A stretch of 64,000 nt of DNA, from assembly GCF_014695975.1 (NCBI RefSeq), contig NZ_JACJPI010000067.1, forward strand, positions 16,856-80,855, given 5' to 3'. A program made the translations under genes and the position numbers. A model generated the notes under the pieces. That model saw only the letters and a list, made by a program, of their open reading frames with translations. It did no database searches and had not been told where the DNA came from. Positions 55,955 through 61,729 of the stretch are shown here, in pieces. The stretch's first letter is position 1, and each line of letters starts with the position of its first letter. Source of the DNA: Leptolyngbya sp. FACHB-321 (GTDB taxonomy: Bacteria; Cyanobacteriota; Cyanobacteriia; Leptolyngbyales; Leptolyngbyaceae).

Positions 55955-56173
55955 ATGATACGCATCCTTTATGCCACCTTAGCCAGCGCCATGCAGTGCC
56001 GACCTCAACACGGTCTAGGCAGAGCAGTGGCACTGTTTGCATTTGAGGGTACGTATTGGTTTAGCGGCGGTAAAGCCGTCAGCGAAGGCATTGATAGCAA
56101 CATCGCCGGACGACTCAATTCAGATCAACTCACTAGCAGCGGGAGGTGCAGGGTAAGCCTGACACCGACATAG
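55955..56173 (+). CDS. Possible small hypothetical protein
   Basis: 72 residues, MIRILYATLASAMQCRPQHGLGRAVALFAFEGTYWFSGGKAVSEGIDSNIAGRLNSDQL. Divergent from the RHH gene, starting just after the operator, and followed by a strong terminator, which together support a transcript here. No domain recognised. Confidence 0.4.
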   Translation: MIRILYATLASAMQCRPQHGLGRAVALFAFEGTYWFSGGKAVSEGIDSNIAGRLNSDQLTSSGRCRVSLTPT

Positions 56174-56195
56174 GGAAAAGCATATCTACTTCCCC

Positions 56196-56234
56196 AACCC
56201 CCGCTCCTGGTGATCAGAGGCGGGGGTTCTTTTT
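56196..56234 (+). terminator. Rho-independent terminator
   Basis: AACCCCCGC (56196-56204) pairs with GCGGGGGTT (56220-56228), then CTTTTTT. Separates the small ORF at 55955 from the HNH gene. Confidence 0.88.
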
Positions 56235-56248
56235 TAAGGAGAAAACTA

Positions 56249-56779
56249 ATGCAGACCGAGCAGCGACAGAAGATTCCAATACTCCAGAACCAGGTCGTGG
56301 TGTTCTCTAAAAACTACCTGCCCCTGGCGCGGATCAACCTTAAACGGGCGGTCGTGCTCCTGGTGACCGGACAAGCAGAAACTCTGGAGTTCAGCAGCAC
56401 TCAGCAGTGGGAAGTACGCTCTCCCAGTGTCGTGCTACAAATCCCTGACCACATCCGGTTGACCAGCGGCAATCCAGAGCGGCATTGGAAGGTTCCTCCG
56501 GTAAATCGTCGGGAGGTCTTCCGTCGAGACAACCATACCTGTCAGTACTGCGGCAGCGCCAAGCACCTGACGCTGGATCACGTGATTCCCCGATCAAAAG
56601 GTGGACCCTATACCTGGGACAACGTGGTGACCGCCTGTGAGAAGTGCAATTCATGCAAAGGCAATCGCCTCTTACATGAAACCGGAATGGTATTGAGAAC
56701 CAAACCCAAAGCACCGATGCACCCTGCGATCGCCTTTGCCGAGCAGTTTTGGAAAGAACAGCAACCTGTTGACACCTGA
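56249..56779 (+). CDS. HNH endonuclease family protein
   Basis: 176 residues with the ATG at 56249 after AAGGAG. VPPVNRREVFRRDNHTCQYCGSAKHLTLDHVIPRSKGGPYTWDNVVTACEKCNSCKGNRL is a complete HNH module: two CxxC pairs and D-H...N. The N-terminal part (NQVVVFSKNYLPLARINLKRAVVLLVTGQAETL) is the cyanobacterial/HNH_5-type extension. Lies upstream of the tRNA array on the same strand. Homing-type or restriction function unknown. Confidence 0.87.
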   Translation: MQTEQRQKIPILQNQVVVFSKNYLPLARINLKRAVVLLVTGQAETLEFSSTQQWEVRSPSVVLQIPDHIRLTSGNPERHWKVPPVNRREVFRRDNHTCQYCGSAKHLTLDHVIPRSKGGPYTWDNVVTACEKCNSCKGNRLLHETGMVLRTKPKAPMHPAIAFAEQFWKEQQPVDT

Positions 56780-56806
56780 CCTCAAGCCAGAAAGGAGGCA
56801 CGACCG

Positions 56807-57193
56807 ATGTTGAAGCTGAACTACACCGACGTTGGGCTGTACATGGAGCGGATCATGACCAACCCCGAACGGTTGATTGCCCAGCGAGTTCTTCTGGCGA
56901 TGCGGTTAGGGCGATCGCTCCTTATCGAACCTGGTCGAGCCTCCTTTCTGCTGCCTGCTGATATTCCCCAACTGAAAGTGCTAGAGACAGCACTACATCG
57001 CGAGTATGGCTCAGTAGTCACCCTCATTGCTGTAGATGAGGGGTTTGTCGAGGTCGGACTGAGCGGAAGCTGGATTGCCGAGGACAAGGACGCTCACGAA
57101 GGGATGTTCCTGGCGGTGCTGAGTGATCGCACTGAATTCCTGATCCACAAGTTGTGGCAGATGAGCGAAGTCCACATTTCCTCTCTAGCGTAG
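56807..57193 (+). CDS. Conserved-looking hypothetical protein
   Basis: 128 residues, MLKLNYTDVGLYMERIMTNPERLIAQRVLLAMRLGRSLLIEPGRASFLLPAD.... A plausible soluble alpha/beta protein that I recall only as a cyanobacterial hypothetical. The ATG follows AAAGGAGG closely, 27 nt after the HNH stop, so the two genes are probably one operon. Confidence 0.65.
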   Translation: MLKLNYTDVGLYMERIMTNPERLIAQRVLLAMRLGRSLLIEPGRASFLLPADIPQLKVLETALHREYGSVVTLIAVDEGFVEVGLSGSWIAEDKDAHEGMFLAVLSDRTEFLIHKLWQMSEVHISSLA

Positions 57194-57263
57194 TGGGGAA
57201 ACCCAGTAGGAGAGGGCGATATGACCATTTCTTTCCCGATCGTCCTCTTGCCTAGAAAAAAAG

Positions 57264-57315
57264 TTGTAGTACGGGGTTGACAATTTGTAGCACGTTTGTA
57301 GTATAACTGTAGTAT
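57264..57315 (+). promoter_or_regulatory. Promoter of the tRNA array with four TTGTAGTAT-like sites
   Basis: A -35 TTGACA (57277-57282) and a -10 TAGTAT (57299-57304; 16-nt spacer) or TATAAC (57302). TTGTAGTAC at 57264, TTGTAGCAC at 57285, TTGTAGTAT at 57296 and CTGTAGTAT at 57307 overlap these elements. The octamer TGTAGTAT is exactly one arm of the RHH-gene operator at 55907-55914. The first tRNA starts 71 nt later. Confidence 0.6.
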
Positions 57316-57385
57316 CAACACTGCAACCTCTCACAAAGGCTCTGTAGTCACCCTTCTGAACCTAGACAATTGAATCGCCACCTTT

Positions 57386-57461
57386 GGGGGTGTAGCTTAG
57401 TCTGGCTCAAAGCAGTCGCCTGTCGAGCGAAAGATCGCGGGTTCAAATTCCGCCATCCCCG
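57386..57461 (+). tRNA. tRNA-Asp(GTC)
   Basis: Acceptor GGGGGTG/CATCCCC, anticodon loop CTGTCGA, T-loop TTCAAAT. CCA not encoded. First gene of the array. Confidence 0.85.
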
Positions 57462-57465
57462 CCTT

Positions 57466-57543
57466 GTAGCATTGTGGACAAATAGAGAAGTCGCCGTGCC
57501 TCTCAAGCATGGAGAAGCGGGTGCAACCCCCGTCGATGCTCCC
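57466..57543 (+). tRNA. tRNA-Glu(CTC), degenerate features
   Basis: Acceptor GTAGCAT/ATGCTCC with one mismatch, anticodon stem CGTGC/GCATG with loop CTCTCAA. The T-loop reads TGCAACC, with G at the position of the invariant pseudouridine. Confidence 0.6.
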
Positions 57544-57546
57544 AAT

Positions 57547-57641
57547 GAGGATGTAACTCAGATGGACAGAGTGCTTGTTTCCGAAACAAGTGGTCACAGG
57601 TACCGCTTCGCGGAAGCAAGCTACAAATCCTGTCATCCTCG
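57547..57641 (+). tRNA. tRNA-Arg(CCG) with T-loop insertion
   Basis: Acceptor GAGGATG/CATCCTC, anticodon loop TTCCGAA. The T-stem ACAGG/CCTGT closes a 28-nt loop because a 24-nt element, starting TACCGCTTCG and ending AAGCAAGCTAC (57601-57624), is inserted where TTC should be. Confidence 0.75.
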
Positions 57642-57646
57642 CTCAT

Positions 57647-57728
57647 GGGAACGGATTGGCATCACTTGCTTCGAAACCAACAAACGGACGGTTGCAGGAT
57701 TGGGGTTCAATTCCCCACGTTTCCACCA
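57647..57728 (+). tRNA. tRNA-Ser-like (CGA), aberrant
   Basis: Acceptor GGGAACG/CGTTTCC, T-arm TGGGG/CCCCA with TTCAATT and encoded CCA are sound. Loop TTCGAAA gives CGA, with a mismatched anticodon stem, an 11-nt D region that is far too short and a class II-sized variable region. Probably a damaged gene. Confidence 0.45.
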
Positions 57729-57731
57729 CAT

Positions 57732-57806
57732 CTCCAGGTCGCCAAGTGGAAAGGCGTTGGTCTGCAAAACCGACTAGCGAGAGTTCGATTCTCTCCCTGG
57801 AGTCCA
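57732..57806 (+). tRNA. tRNA-Cys(GCA), second copy
   Basis: Acceptor CTCCAGG/CCTGGAG, anticodon loop CTGCAAA, encoded CCA. The V-K guide matches it at 14 of 17 positions, but the PAM position reads GAA. Confidence 0.9.
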
Positions 57807-57811
57807 ATCAT

Positions 57812-57886
57812 TGCAGCGTAGCTTAATGGCAAAGCCCCAAGCTCATAACTTAGTCATTGCGGGTTCGACTCCCGTCGCTGCGACCA
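57812..57886 (+). tRNA. tRNA-Met(CAT)
   Basis: Acceptor TGCAGCG/CGCTGCG, anticodon loop CTCATAA, T-loop TTCGACT, encoded CCA. Elongator Met or Ile2 cannot be told apart here. Confidence 0.8.
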
Positions 57887-57888
57887 AT

Positions 57889-57959
57889 GCACAGATGGTG
57901 TAACGGCAACATCGCGGTCTCCAAAACCGTTGTTCGAGGTTCAAATCCTCGTCTGTGCG
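57889..57959 (+). tRNA. tRNA-Trp(CCA)
   Basis: Acceptor GCACAGA/TCTGTGC, anticodon stem GCGGT/ACCGT with loop CTCCAAA, T-loop TTCAAAT. Confidence 0.88.
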
Positions 57960-57983
57960 TTGTCGTGCCCTAATCGAAGAAGC

Positions 57984-58055
<72 letters not shown>

Positions 58056-58086
58056 CAACAGCTTTTTCAACTTGCACGGCATACAT

Positions 58087-58163
58087 GGTGCAGAAGCGAA
58101 GTGGTCGAGCGGCACGTCTCTCAAGCGTGTGATTAACGGGTTCAAGTCTTGTCTGCACTGCCA
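58087..58163 (+). tRNA. tRNA-Glu(CTC), second copy
   Basis: Acceptor GGTGCAG/CTGCACT, anticodon stem CACGT/GCGTG with loop CTCTCAA, T-loop TTCAAGT, encoded CCA. Confidence 0.75.
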
Positions 58164-58173
58164 ATTTCAACAT

Positions 58174-58257
58174 AGGTCGGCTCGCCTATTGGTGTGGGCA
58201 ACGGTCTGTAAAACCGCCGCGATTGCGTTGCTGGTTCAATTCCAGCCCGACCTACCA
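58174..58257 (+). tRNA. tRNA-Tyr(GTA)
   Basis: Acceptor AGGTCGG/CCGACCT, loop CTGTAAA, long class II variable arm (CGC..GCG), encoded CCA. Confidence 0.88.
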
Positions 58258-58279
58258 ACGGTTTGATTGACAACATTAT

Positions 58280-58360
58280 GGAGAGTAAATCGATCAGGCG
58301 ATCGACGCTGTTTGCTAAACAGATGGATGAACAATTGTGGTTCGACTCCACTGCTCTCCG
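58280..58360 (+). tRNA. tRNA-Ser(GCT)
   Basis: Acceptor GGAGAGT/GCTCTCC, loop TTGCTAA, extended variable region, T-loop TTCGACT. Confidence 0.78.
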
Positions 58361-58365
58361 TCTTT

Positions 58366-58443
58366 GAGAACGTGGTGTAACTGGATGAACACATCGGTCT
58401 ACGAAACCGAAGAGTGAAGGTTCAATTCCTTCCGTTCTCGCCA
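58366..58443 (+). tRNA. tRNA-Arg(ACG)
   Basis: Acceptor GAGAACG/CGTTCTC, stem TCGGT/ACCGA with loop CTACGAA, encoded CCA. Confidence 0.9.
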
Positions 58444-58448
58444 ATCAT

Positions 58449-58531
58449 GGAGGGCACCGCTGAATGGTCGGCAACTGGTCTTGAAAACCAGGGTAGTCCT
58501 TGGGCTAGGGGTTCGATTCCTCTGCTCTCCG
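58449..58531 (+). tRNA. tRNA-Ser(TGA)
   Basis: Acceptor GGAGGGC/GCTCTCC, stem CTGGT/ACCAG with loop CTTGAAA, class II variable arm, T-loop TTCGATT. Confidence 0.88.
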
Positions 58532-58534
58532 CTT

Positions 58535-58611
58535 GTGGGAAGTTGGTGAAGCTGGTGCTCACGTGCCGCTGAAGACGGCGAGAAGATGGTTCAATCCCAT
58601 CACTTCCCACT
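58535..58611 (+). tRNA. tRNA-Phe(GAA)
   Basis: Acceptor GTGGGAA/TTCCCAC, loop CTGAAGA, T-loop TTCAATC. Confidence 0.87.
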
Positions 58612-58614
58612 CAT

Positions 58615-58689
<75 letters not shown>

Positions 58690-58694
58690 TGCTT

Positions 58695-58771
58695 TGCCGA
58701 GTGGACGACATGGAAAGTCGCTGTGACTCTGAATCATGGAGCTGCTGGTTCGACTCCAGCCTCGGCAGCCA
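58695..58771 (+). tRNA. tRNA-Gln(CTG)
   Basis: Acceptor TGCCGAG/CTCGGCA, loop CTCTGAA, encoded CCA. Confidence 0.85.
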
Positions 58772-58778
58772 CATTTAT

Positions 58779-58852
58779 TGGGAAGTACACAAACAGGCAA
58801 AGCGACTTGACTTTGAATCAAGTGTTTGAAGGTTCAATTCCTTCCTTCCTAG
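58779..58852 (+). tRNA. tRNA-Gln(TTG)
   Basis: Acceptor TGGGAAG/CTTCCTA, stem CTTGA/TCAAG with loop CTTTGAA, T-loop TTCAATT. Confidence 0.88.
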
Positions 58853-58903
58853 TCAGGGGGCGTGAGATGTCATTGGGTCACGATCTCCATCCTCCTGTTT
58901 CAT

Positions 58904-58982
58904 ACTCCTGTAGCCCAGCTGGCAGAGGCGGCTGTTTCAAAAGCAGTTTATGTGTGAGTTCAACTCTCACTCTTGTGTACCA
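58904..58982 (+). tRNA. tRNA-Leu-like (CAA), poor acceptor stem
   Basis: Stem GCTGT/GCAGT with loop TTCAAAA, T-arm GTGAG/CTCAC and ACCA end. The acceptor ACTCCTG pairs with CTTGTGT at only four of seven positions, and the variable region has six nt, far short of a Leu arm. Possibly a pseudogene. Confidence 0.5.
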
Positions 58983-58987
58983 GTCTT

Positions 58988-59063
<76 letters not shown>

Positions 59064-59068
59064 ACCAT

Positions 59069-59145
59069 CGGGATGTAATTCAGCGGTCTAGAAGCCTTGG
59101 TTTGGGACCAAGGAGTCGTGGGTTCAAATCCTACCATCCCGACCA
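59069..59145 (+). tRNA. tRNA-Pro(TGG)
   Basis: Acceptor CGGGATG/CATCCCG, stem CTTGG/CCAAG with loop TTTGGGA, encoded CCA. Confidence 0.9.
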
Positions 59146-59148
59146 TTT

Positions 59149-59953
59149 GCCCTTGTGGCGGAACGGCAGACGTACTGGTCTTAGAAACCAGGTTTTGTGG
59201 GTTCAACTCCCACCGAGGGGTGCGACACGAAGTCGCATTTTACAAGTGAGCGAAAGCTCCAAAGGCTTGTGTCAAGCCTGTTCCCACTTCTCCCATGCGT
59301 CATCAGCAATGATGAGGTGTGAGAGCGGAGATGAAAGTCTAAGGAAGTAGCCCAGTTACAGGGCGAAACCGGGCAAGGGAAAGTCCTGCATGGTTAGCCT
59401 AGCGAACCATTGTTTGAAGCCTCGTTAGGGAATAGTAATCGAAATGTAACTAACACGATCGGTGGATGCAATTGGCTTTGGTCTCCCTTGAACCAAAGTA
59501 TTGACACCAAGCATCCGGGGTAAAGATGGAACCTAACCAGGACGAATCTTGTGAATGCGGAACGTGATAACTTCCACAGGGTCAGCGAACGCTGTAGGGA
59601 ATCCGTAAGGAGTACCAATTCCCTGGGGAAGGGGGACTTCCTCAAGAAGCGAAAGGCGTTAACTCGAAAGAGAACGGGAATGCATAACCGAACGCATAGG
59701 GTGATCCCTATCCGAAAGGAGAGCAGACGTGAGGAAGGCTGAAACGGTGGTGGAAAGCACTGGTGAAGCCCAATTACTGATGAAAAGTTAGACGTGTATG
59801 CAACTACATGAACGTAAGTCAGTAAGTCCTTCGGGGCAAGCAGAAACGCAGTGTGAGTAGTACTTGACACAGCAGGAGCCGAATACTTGGAAACTTGTAC
59901 GTTCGGTACTGTGAGGGGGAAAACCTGCAAAGGTTTACCTATCTCGACTACCA
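59149..59953 (+). tRNA. tRNA-Leu(TAG) split by a group II intron in the acceptor stem
   Basis: 5' exon 59149-59219: acceptor GCCCTTG, Leu-like D-arm (TGGCGGAACGGCAGAC), stem CTGGT/ACCAG with loop CTTAGAA, T-arm GTGGG/CCCAC, then CGAGGG. The intron (59220-59948) follows position 71. The 3' exon TACCA supplies U72, discriminator A and CCA, so the spliced 3' strand CGAGGGT pairs with GCCCTTG over all seven positions (three wobble/U pairs counted). Variable loop of five nt only. Confidence 0.75.
59220..59948 (+). mobile_element. ORF-less group II intron (729 nt) inside tRNA-Leu
   Basis: 5' end GTGCGACACG fits GUGYG. Domain V is a 34-nt hairpin at 59876-59909: GAGCCG with the AGC triad, a GGAAAC apical loop and ACGTTCGGTAC. 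Domain VI follows (GAGGGGG...CCTATCTC) with an unpaired A at 59941, seven nt before the 3' end CTCGAC, as required for branching. No reverse-transcriptase ORF: the longest ORF (minus strand, 59394-60155) is spurious. Splicing would need a maturase supplied elsewhere. Confidence 0.82.
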
Positions 59954-59954
59954 A

Positions 59955-60032
59955 GCACCGGAGGCGAAAGTGGTGGACGCGCACGCCCGATAAGCGTGTG
60001 ACTAGCAGGTTCGACTCCTGCCCGGTGCACCA
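59955..60032 (+). tRNA. tRNA-Ile(GAT)
   Basis: Acceptor GCACCGG/CCGGTGC, stem CACGC/GCGTG with loop CCGATAA (C instead of U at position 33), encoded CCA. Confidence 0.75.
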
Positions 60033-60037
60033 ATTGT

Positions 60038-60154
60038 GGGTTGTAGAGCCCTTCGGGCATACAAGAAAGGCAGAGCGATTATGCAGCCGCCTTTTAAGCG
60101 GACTCATCCAGGTACCCTTCGGGAAGCAAGCTACAACCCCTGGGCAACCCACCA
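60038..60154 (+). tRNA. tRNA-Lys(TTT) with D-arm and T-loop insertions
   Basis: Acceptor GGGTTGT/GCAACCC, stem CCGC/GCGG with loop CTTTTAA, encoded CCA. A 22-nt element (60113-60134, TACCCTTCGGG...AAGCAAGCTAC) sits in the T-loop, and another palindromic segment (TGTAGAGCCC TTCGGGCATACA, 60042-60063) replaces the 5' D-stem region. Total 114 nt before CCA instead of about 73. Confidence 0.7.
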
Positions 60155-60160
60155 AAAGCT

Positions 60161-60235
60161 GGGCGTTTGGCAGAACGGTGATGCATCTGATTCTTAATCA
60201 GGTTAACGTCGGTTCAACTCCGACAGCGCCCACCA
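60161..60235 (+). tRNA. tRNA-Lys(CTT)
   Basis: Acceptor GGGCGTT/AGCGCCC, stem TCTGA/TCAGG with loop TTCTTAA, encoded CCA. Confidence 0.87.
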
Positions 60236-60241
60236 AACCCT

Positions 60242-60316
60242 ACCCCTGTGACGCAATTGGCAGACGTGTCCGGCTTAAAACTGGAATCTTTGCGAGTTCG
60301 AGTCTCGCCGGGGGTA
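60242..60316 (+). tRNA. tRNA-Leu(TAA) with short variable loop
   Basis: Acceptor ACCCCTG/CGGGGGT, stem TCCGG/CTGGA with loop CTTAAAA, T-loop TTCGAGT. Variable loop six nt. No CCA encoded. Confidence 0.78.
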
Positions 60317-60317
60317 C

Positions 60318-60393
60318 TGCGGGGATAGAGCAAGAGCGGCTCGGCAGTCTCATAAGCTGCATACGGTGAGTGCAACTCTCACCCCCGCTACCA
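60318..60393 (+). tRNA. tRNA-Met(CAT), initiator-like
   Basis: Stem GCAGT/GCTGC with loop CTCATAA, encoded CCA. Acceptor TGCGGGG/CCCCGCT pairs except for T1-T72, and an unpaired 1-72 position is the mark of bacterial initiator tRNAs. T-loop TGCAACT has G at position 55. Confidence 0.7.
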
Positions 60394-60398
60394 ATTAC

Positions 60399-60473
60399 GC
60401 TGGTGTGGCTCAACGGCGGAGCAATCGCCTTGTAAGCGATGGGTTGCAGGTTCAACTCCTGTCACCAGCCCCA
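60399..60473 (+). tRNA. tRNA-Thr(TGT)
   Basis: Acceptor GCTGGTG/CACCAGC, stem ATCGC/GCGAT with loop CTTGTAA, encoded CCA. Confidence 0.9.
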
Positions 60474-60477
60474 GAAT

Positions 60478-60568
60478 GCGATCGTGGTGCAGCGGCAAGC
60501 ACCTCTGGCTTCCACCCAGAAGACACGAGTACCCTTTGGGAAGCAAGCTACGAGTCTCGTCGATCGCT
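60478..60568 (+). tRNA. tRNA-Gly(TCC) with T-loop insertion
   Basis: Acceptor GCGATCG/CGATCGC, stem TCTGG/CCAGA with loop CTTCCAC. A 22-nt element (60530-60551, TACCCTTTGGG...AAGCAAGCTAC) lies at the same T-loop position as in the Arg(CCG) and Lys(TTT) genes. Confidence 0.75.
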
Positions 60569-60591
60569 CTGAACCAGCAATGGTTCTTTCT

Positions 60592-60663
60592 GCGATCGTG
60601 ATGTAACGGCTAGCCTCTGAGTCTGCCAGTCTCAGCGCATGGGTTCGAGTCCCATCGATCGCT
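60592..60663 (+). tRNA. tRNA-Gly(GCC)
   Basis: Acceptor GCGATCG/CGATCGC, loop CTGCCAG with a T-T closing mismatch in the stem TGAGT/TCTCA, T-loop TTCGAGT. Confidence 0.78.
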
Positions 60664-60692
60664 TGAGCGTGCCGCAAAGCAATCGCTCTTCT

Positions 60693-60768
60693 AGTCCTGT
60701 AACTCAGTGGGGAGAGTGCCTCTCTTACAAAGAGGCAGTCGCGGGTTCAAGCCCTGCCAGGACTACCA
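60693..60768 (+). tRNA. tRNA-Val(TAC)
   Basis: Acceptor AGTCCTG/CAGGACT, stem CCTCT/AGAGG with loop CTTACAA, encoded CCA. Confidence 0.92.
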
Positions 60769-60773
60769 ATTAT

Positions 60774-60849
60774 GGGAGTGTCGCCTAAGGGAAAGGGCAT
60801 CGATCTTCTAAATCGAGCTATGTAGGTTCGACCCCTACCACTCCTGCCA
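60774..60849 (+). tRNA. tRNA-Arg(TCT)
   Basis: Acceptor GGGAGTG/CACTCCT, stem TCGAT/ATCGA with loop CTTCTAA, encoded CCA. Confidence 0.9.
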
Positions 60850-60854
60850 AATAT

Positions 60855-60927
60855 GGGTCTGTAGCTTAATTGGGAAAGCGTCTGCCTTGCAAGCAGAAAG
60901 ATGTCGGTTCAACTCCGACCAGAATCC
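60855..60927 (+). tRNA. tRNA-Ala(TGC)
   Basis: Acceptor GGGTCTG/CAGAATC with one mismatch (G3-A70 instead of the usual G3-U70 identity pair), stem TCTGC/GCAGA with loop CTTGCAA. Confidence 0.8.
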
Positions 60928-60930
60928 ACT

Positions 60931-61004
60931 GTGACTGAACCCGAAGTGGTGGAGGGGCTGGTCTGTGACACCAGTGTTAGCGAGTTCAACTCTCGTCAGT
61001 CACT
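60931..61004 (+). tRNA. tRNA-His(GTG)
   Basis: Acceptor GTGACTG/CAGTCAC, stem CTGGT/ACCAG with loop CTGTGAC, T-loop TTCAACT. The base before position 1 is T and the discriminator is T, so the usual G-1:C73 identity pair of tRNA-His is not visible. Last gene of the array. Confidence 0.85.
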
Positions 61005-61120
61005 CCTTTATGAAATGATTGCTCGATCGGTGTTAGCGCTGGAGCTAATCCTTCCTGGCTCAAGAGAGAACTAGCGCCTGCCCCTCACTGAGCGATGACT
61101 TGCAGAAGATGGGGACTGGC

Positions 61121-61501
61121 TCACTCCATAGGGTCAAGTTGTTTGAGTTGAATGTGGTTCCGTCCCAGCACTAACTCAAACTCGTCACCTGGCTGAAGTC
61201 CCATCTGCTTGGTATAGGCGACCCCGATCAACAAATTGCCGTTGGCTTGCACGCTAAGGCGATAGCTTGCACTGCGTCCAGCCCGACCATCACTGGCTGC
61301 TTTGCCATCCAGCTCAATGCCATCTGCTTCCATCAAGGCATTCAGAAATTGCATCATGCTGACGCGCTCCACGCCACCTTTGGTGACGGTGTAGTACCCA
61401 CAAGCTTTTGCTTTCTGCTCTTTGCTCAGGGTGTCTAACGTTTTCACCTTTCGCAGCAACGCTTCTCCTGTCAGCGGTTCGCTCTTCTTCTTTTTCGCCA
61501 T
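61121..61501 (-). CDS. AbrB-type transcriptional regulator, cyanobacterial (cyAbrB)
   Basis: 126 residues, MAKKKKSEPLTGEALLRKVKTLDTLSKEQKAKACGYYTVTKGGVERVSMMQFLNALMEADGIELD. This N-terminal block is the hallmark of cyanobacterial AbrB proteins, and the C-terminal half (YRLSVQANGNLLIGVAYTKQMGLQPGDEFELVLGRNHIQLKQL) is the swapped-hairpin DNA-binding AbrB fold. Chromosomal cyAbrBs regulate carbon/nitrogen genes and hydrogenase; this copy, between the tRNA array and a CRISPR array, is probably an accessory paralogue. Confidence 0.9.
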   Translation of the reverse strand: MAKKKKSEPLTGEALLRKVKTLDTLSKEQKAKACGYYTVTKGGVERVSMMQFLNALMEADGIELDGKAASDGRAGRSASYRLSVQANGNLLIGVAYTKQMGLQPGDEFELVLGRNHIQLKQLDPME

Positions 61502-61729
61502 GCCTTTACCTCCCTACCAATGACGCTCGATCCATCATGATCGATCACGGGTGCGTGGGAACAACAATAGGTTTTAAGCTTTGCTGAACTGCCTAGCCAT
61601 GGAGGGTTTGAGCCAACATCAGCTTGAAGGACCTTGCAGTCTTAAAGAGACTCTCCACAGCACCAACTTTGGGTCTTAAGTTGGTATGGCAGGATAAGGC
61701 AGGCGATCGCGCTAATCAGCGAACCTGTA

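Noticed and set aside
56827..56834. TGTACA as possible far end of the CAST
   Set aside because: Lies inside a coding gene and lacks the TTTAAAGARTT-type repeats; the same holds for TGTACA-like hits near 9026 and 50805.
58853..58903. Tentative extra tRNA between Gln(TTG) and Leu(CAA)
   Set aside because: CAGGGGG and CCTCCTG can pair, but no anticodon loop or T-arm fits in 50 nt.
59394..60155. 253-codon ORF on the minus strand across the tRNA array
   Set aside because: It runs through the group II intron and three tRNA genes; these RNA structures explain the sequence and the translation shows no domain.
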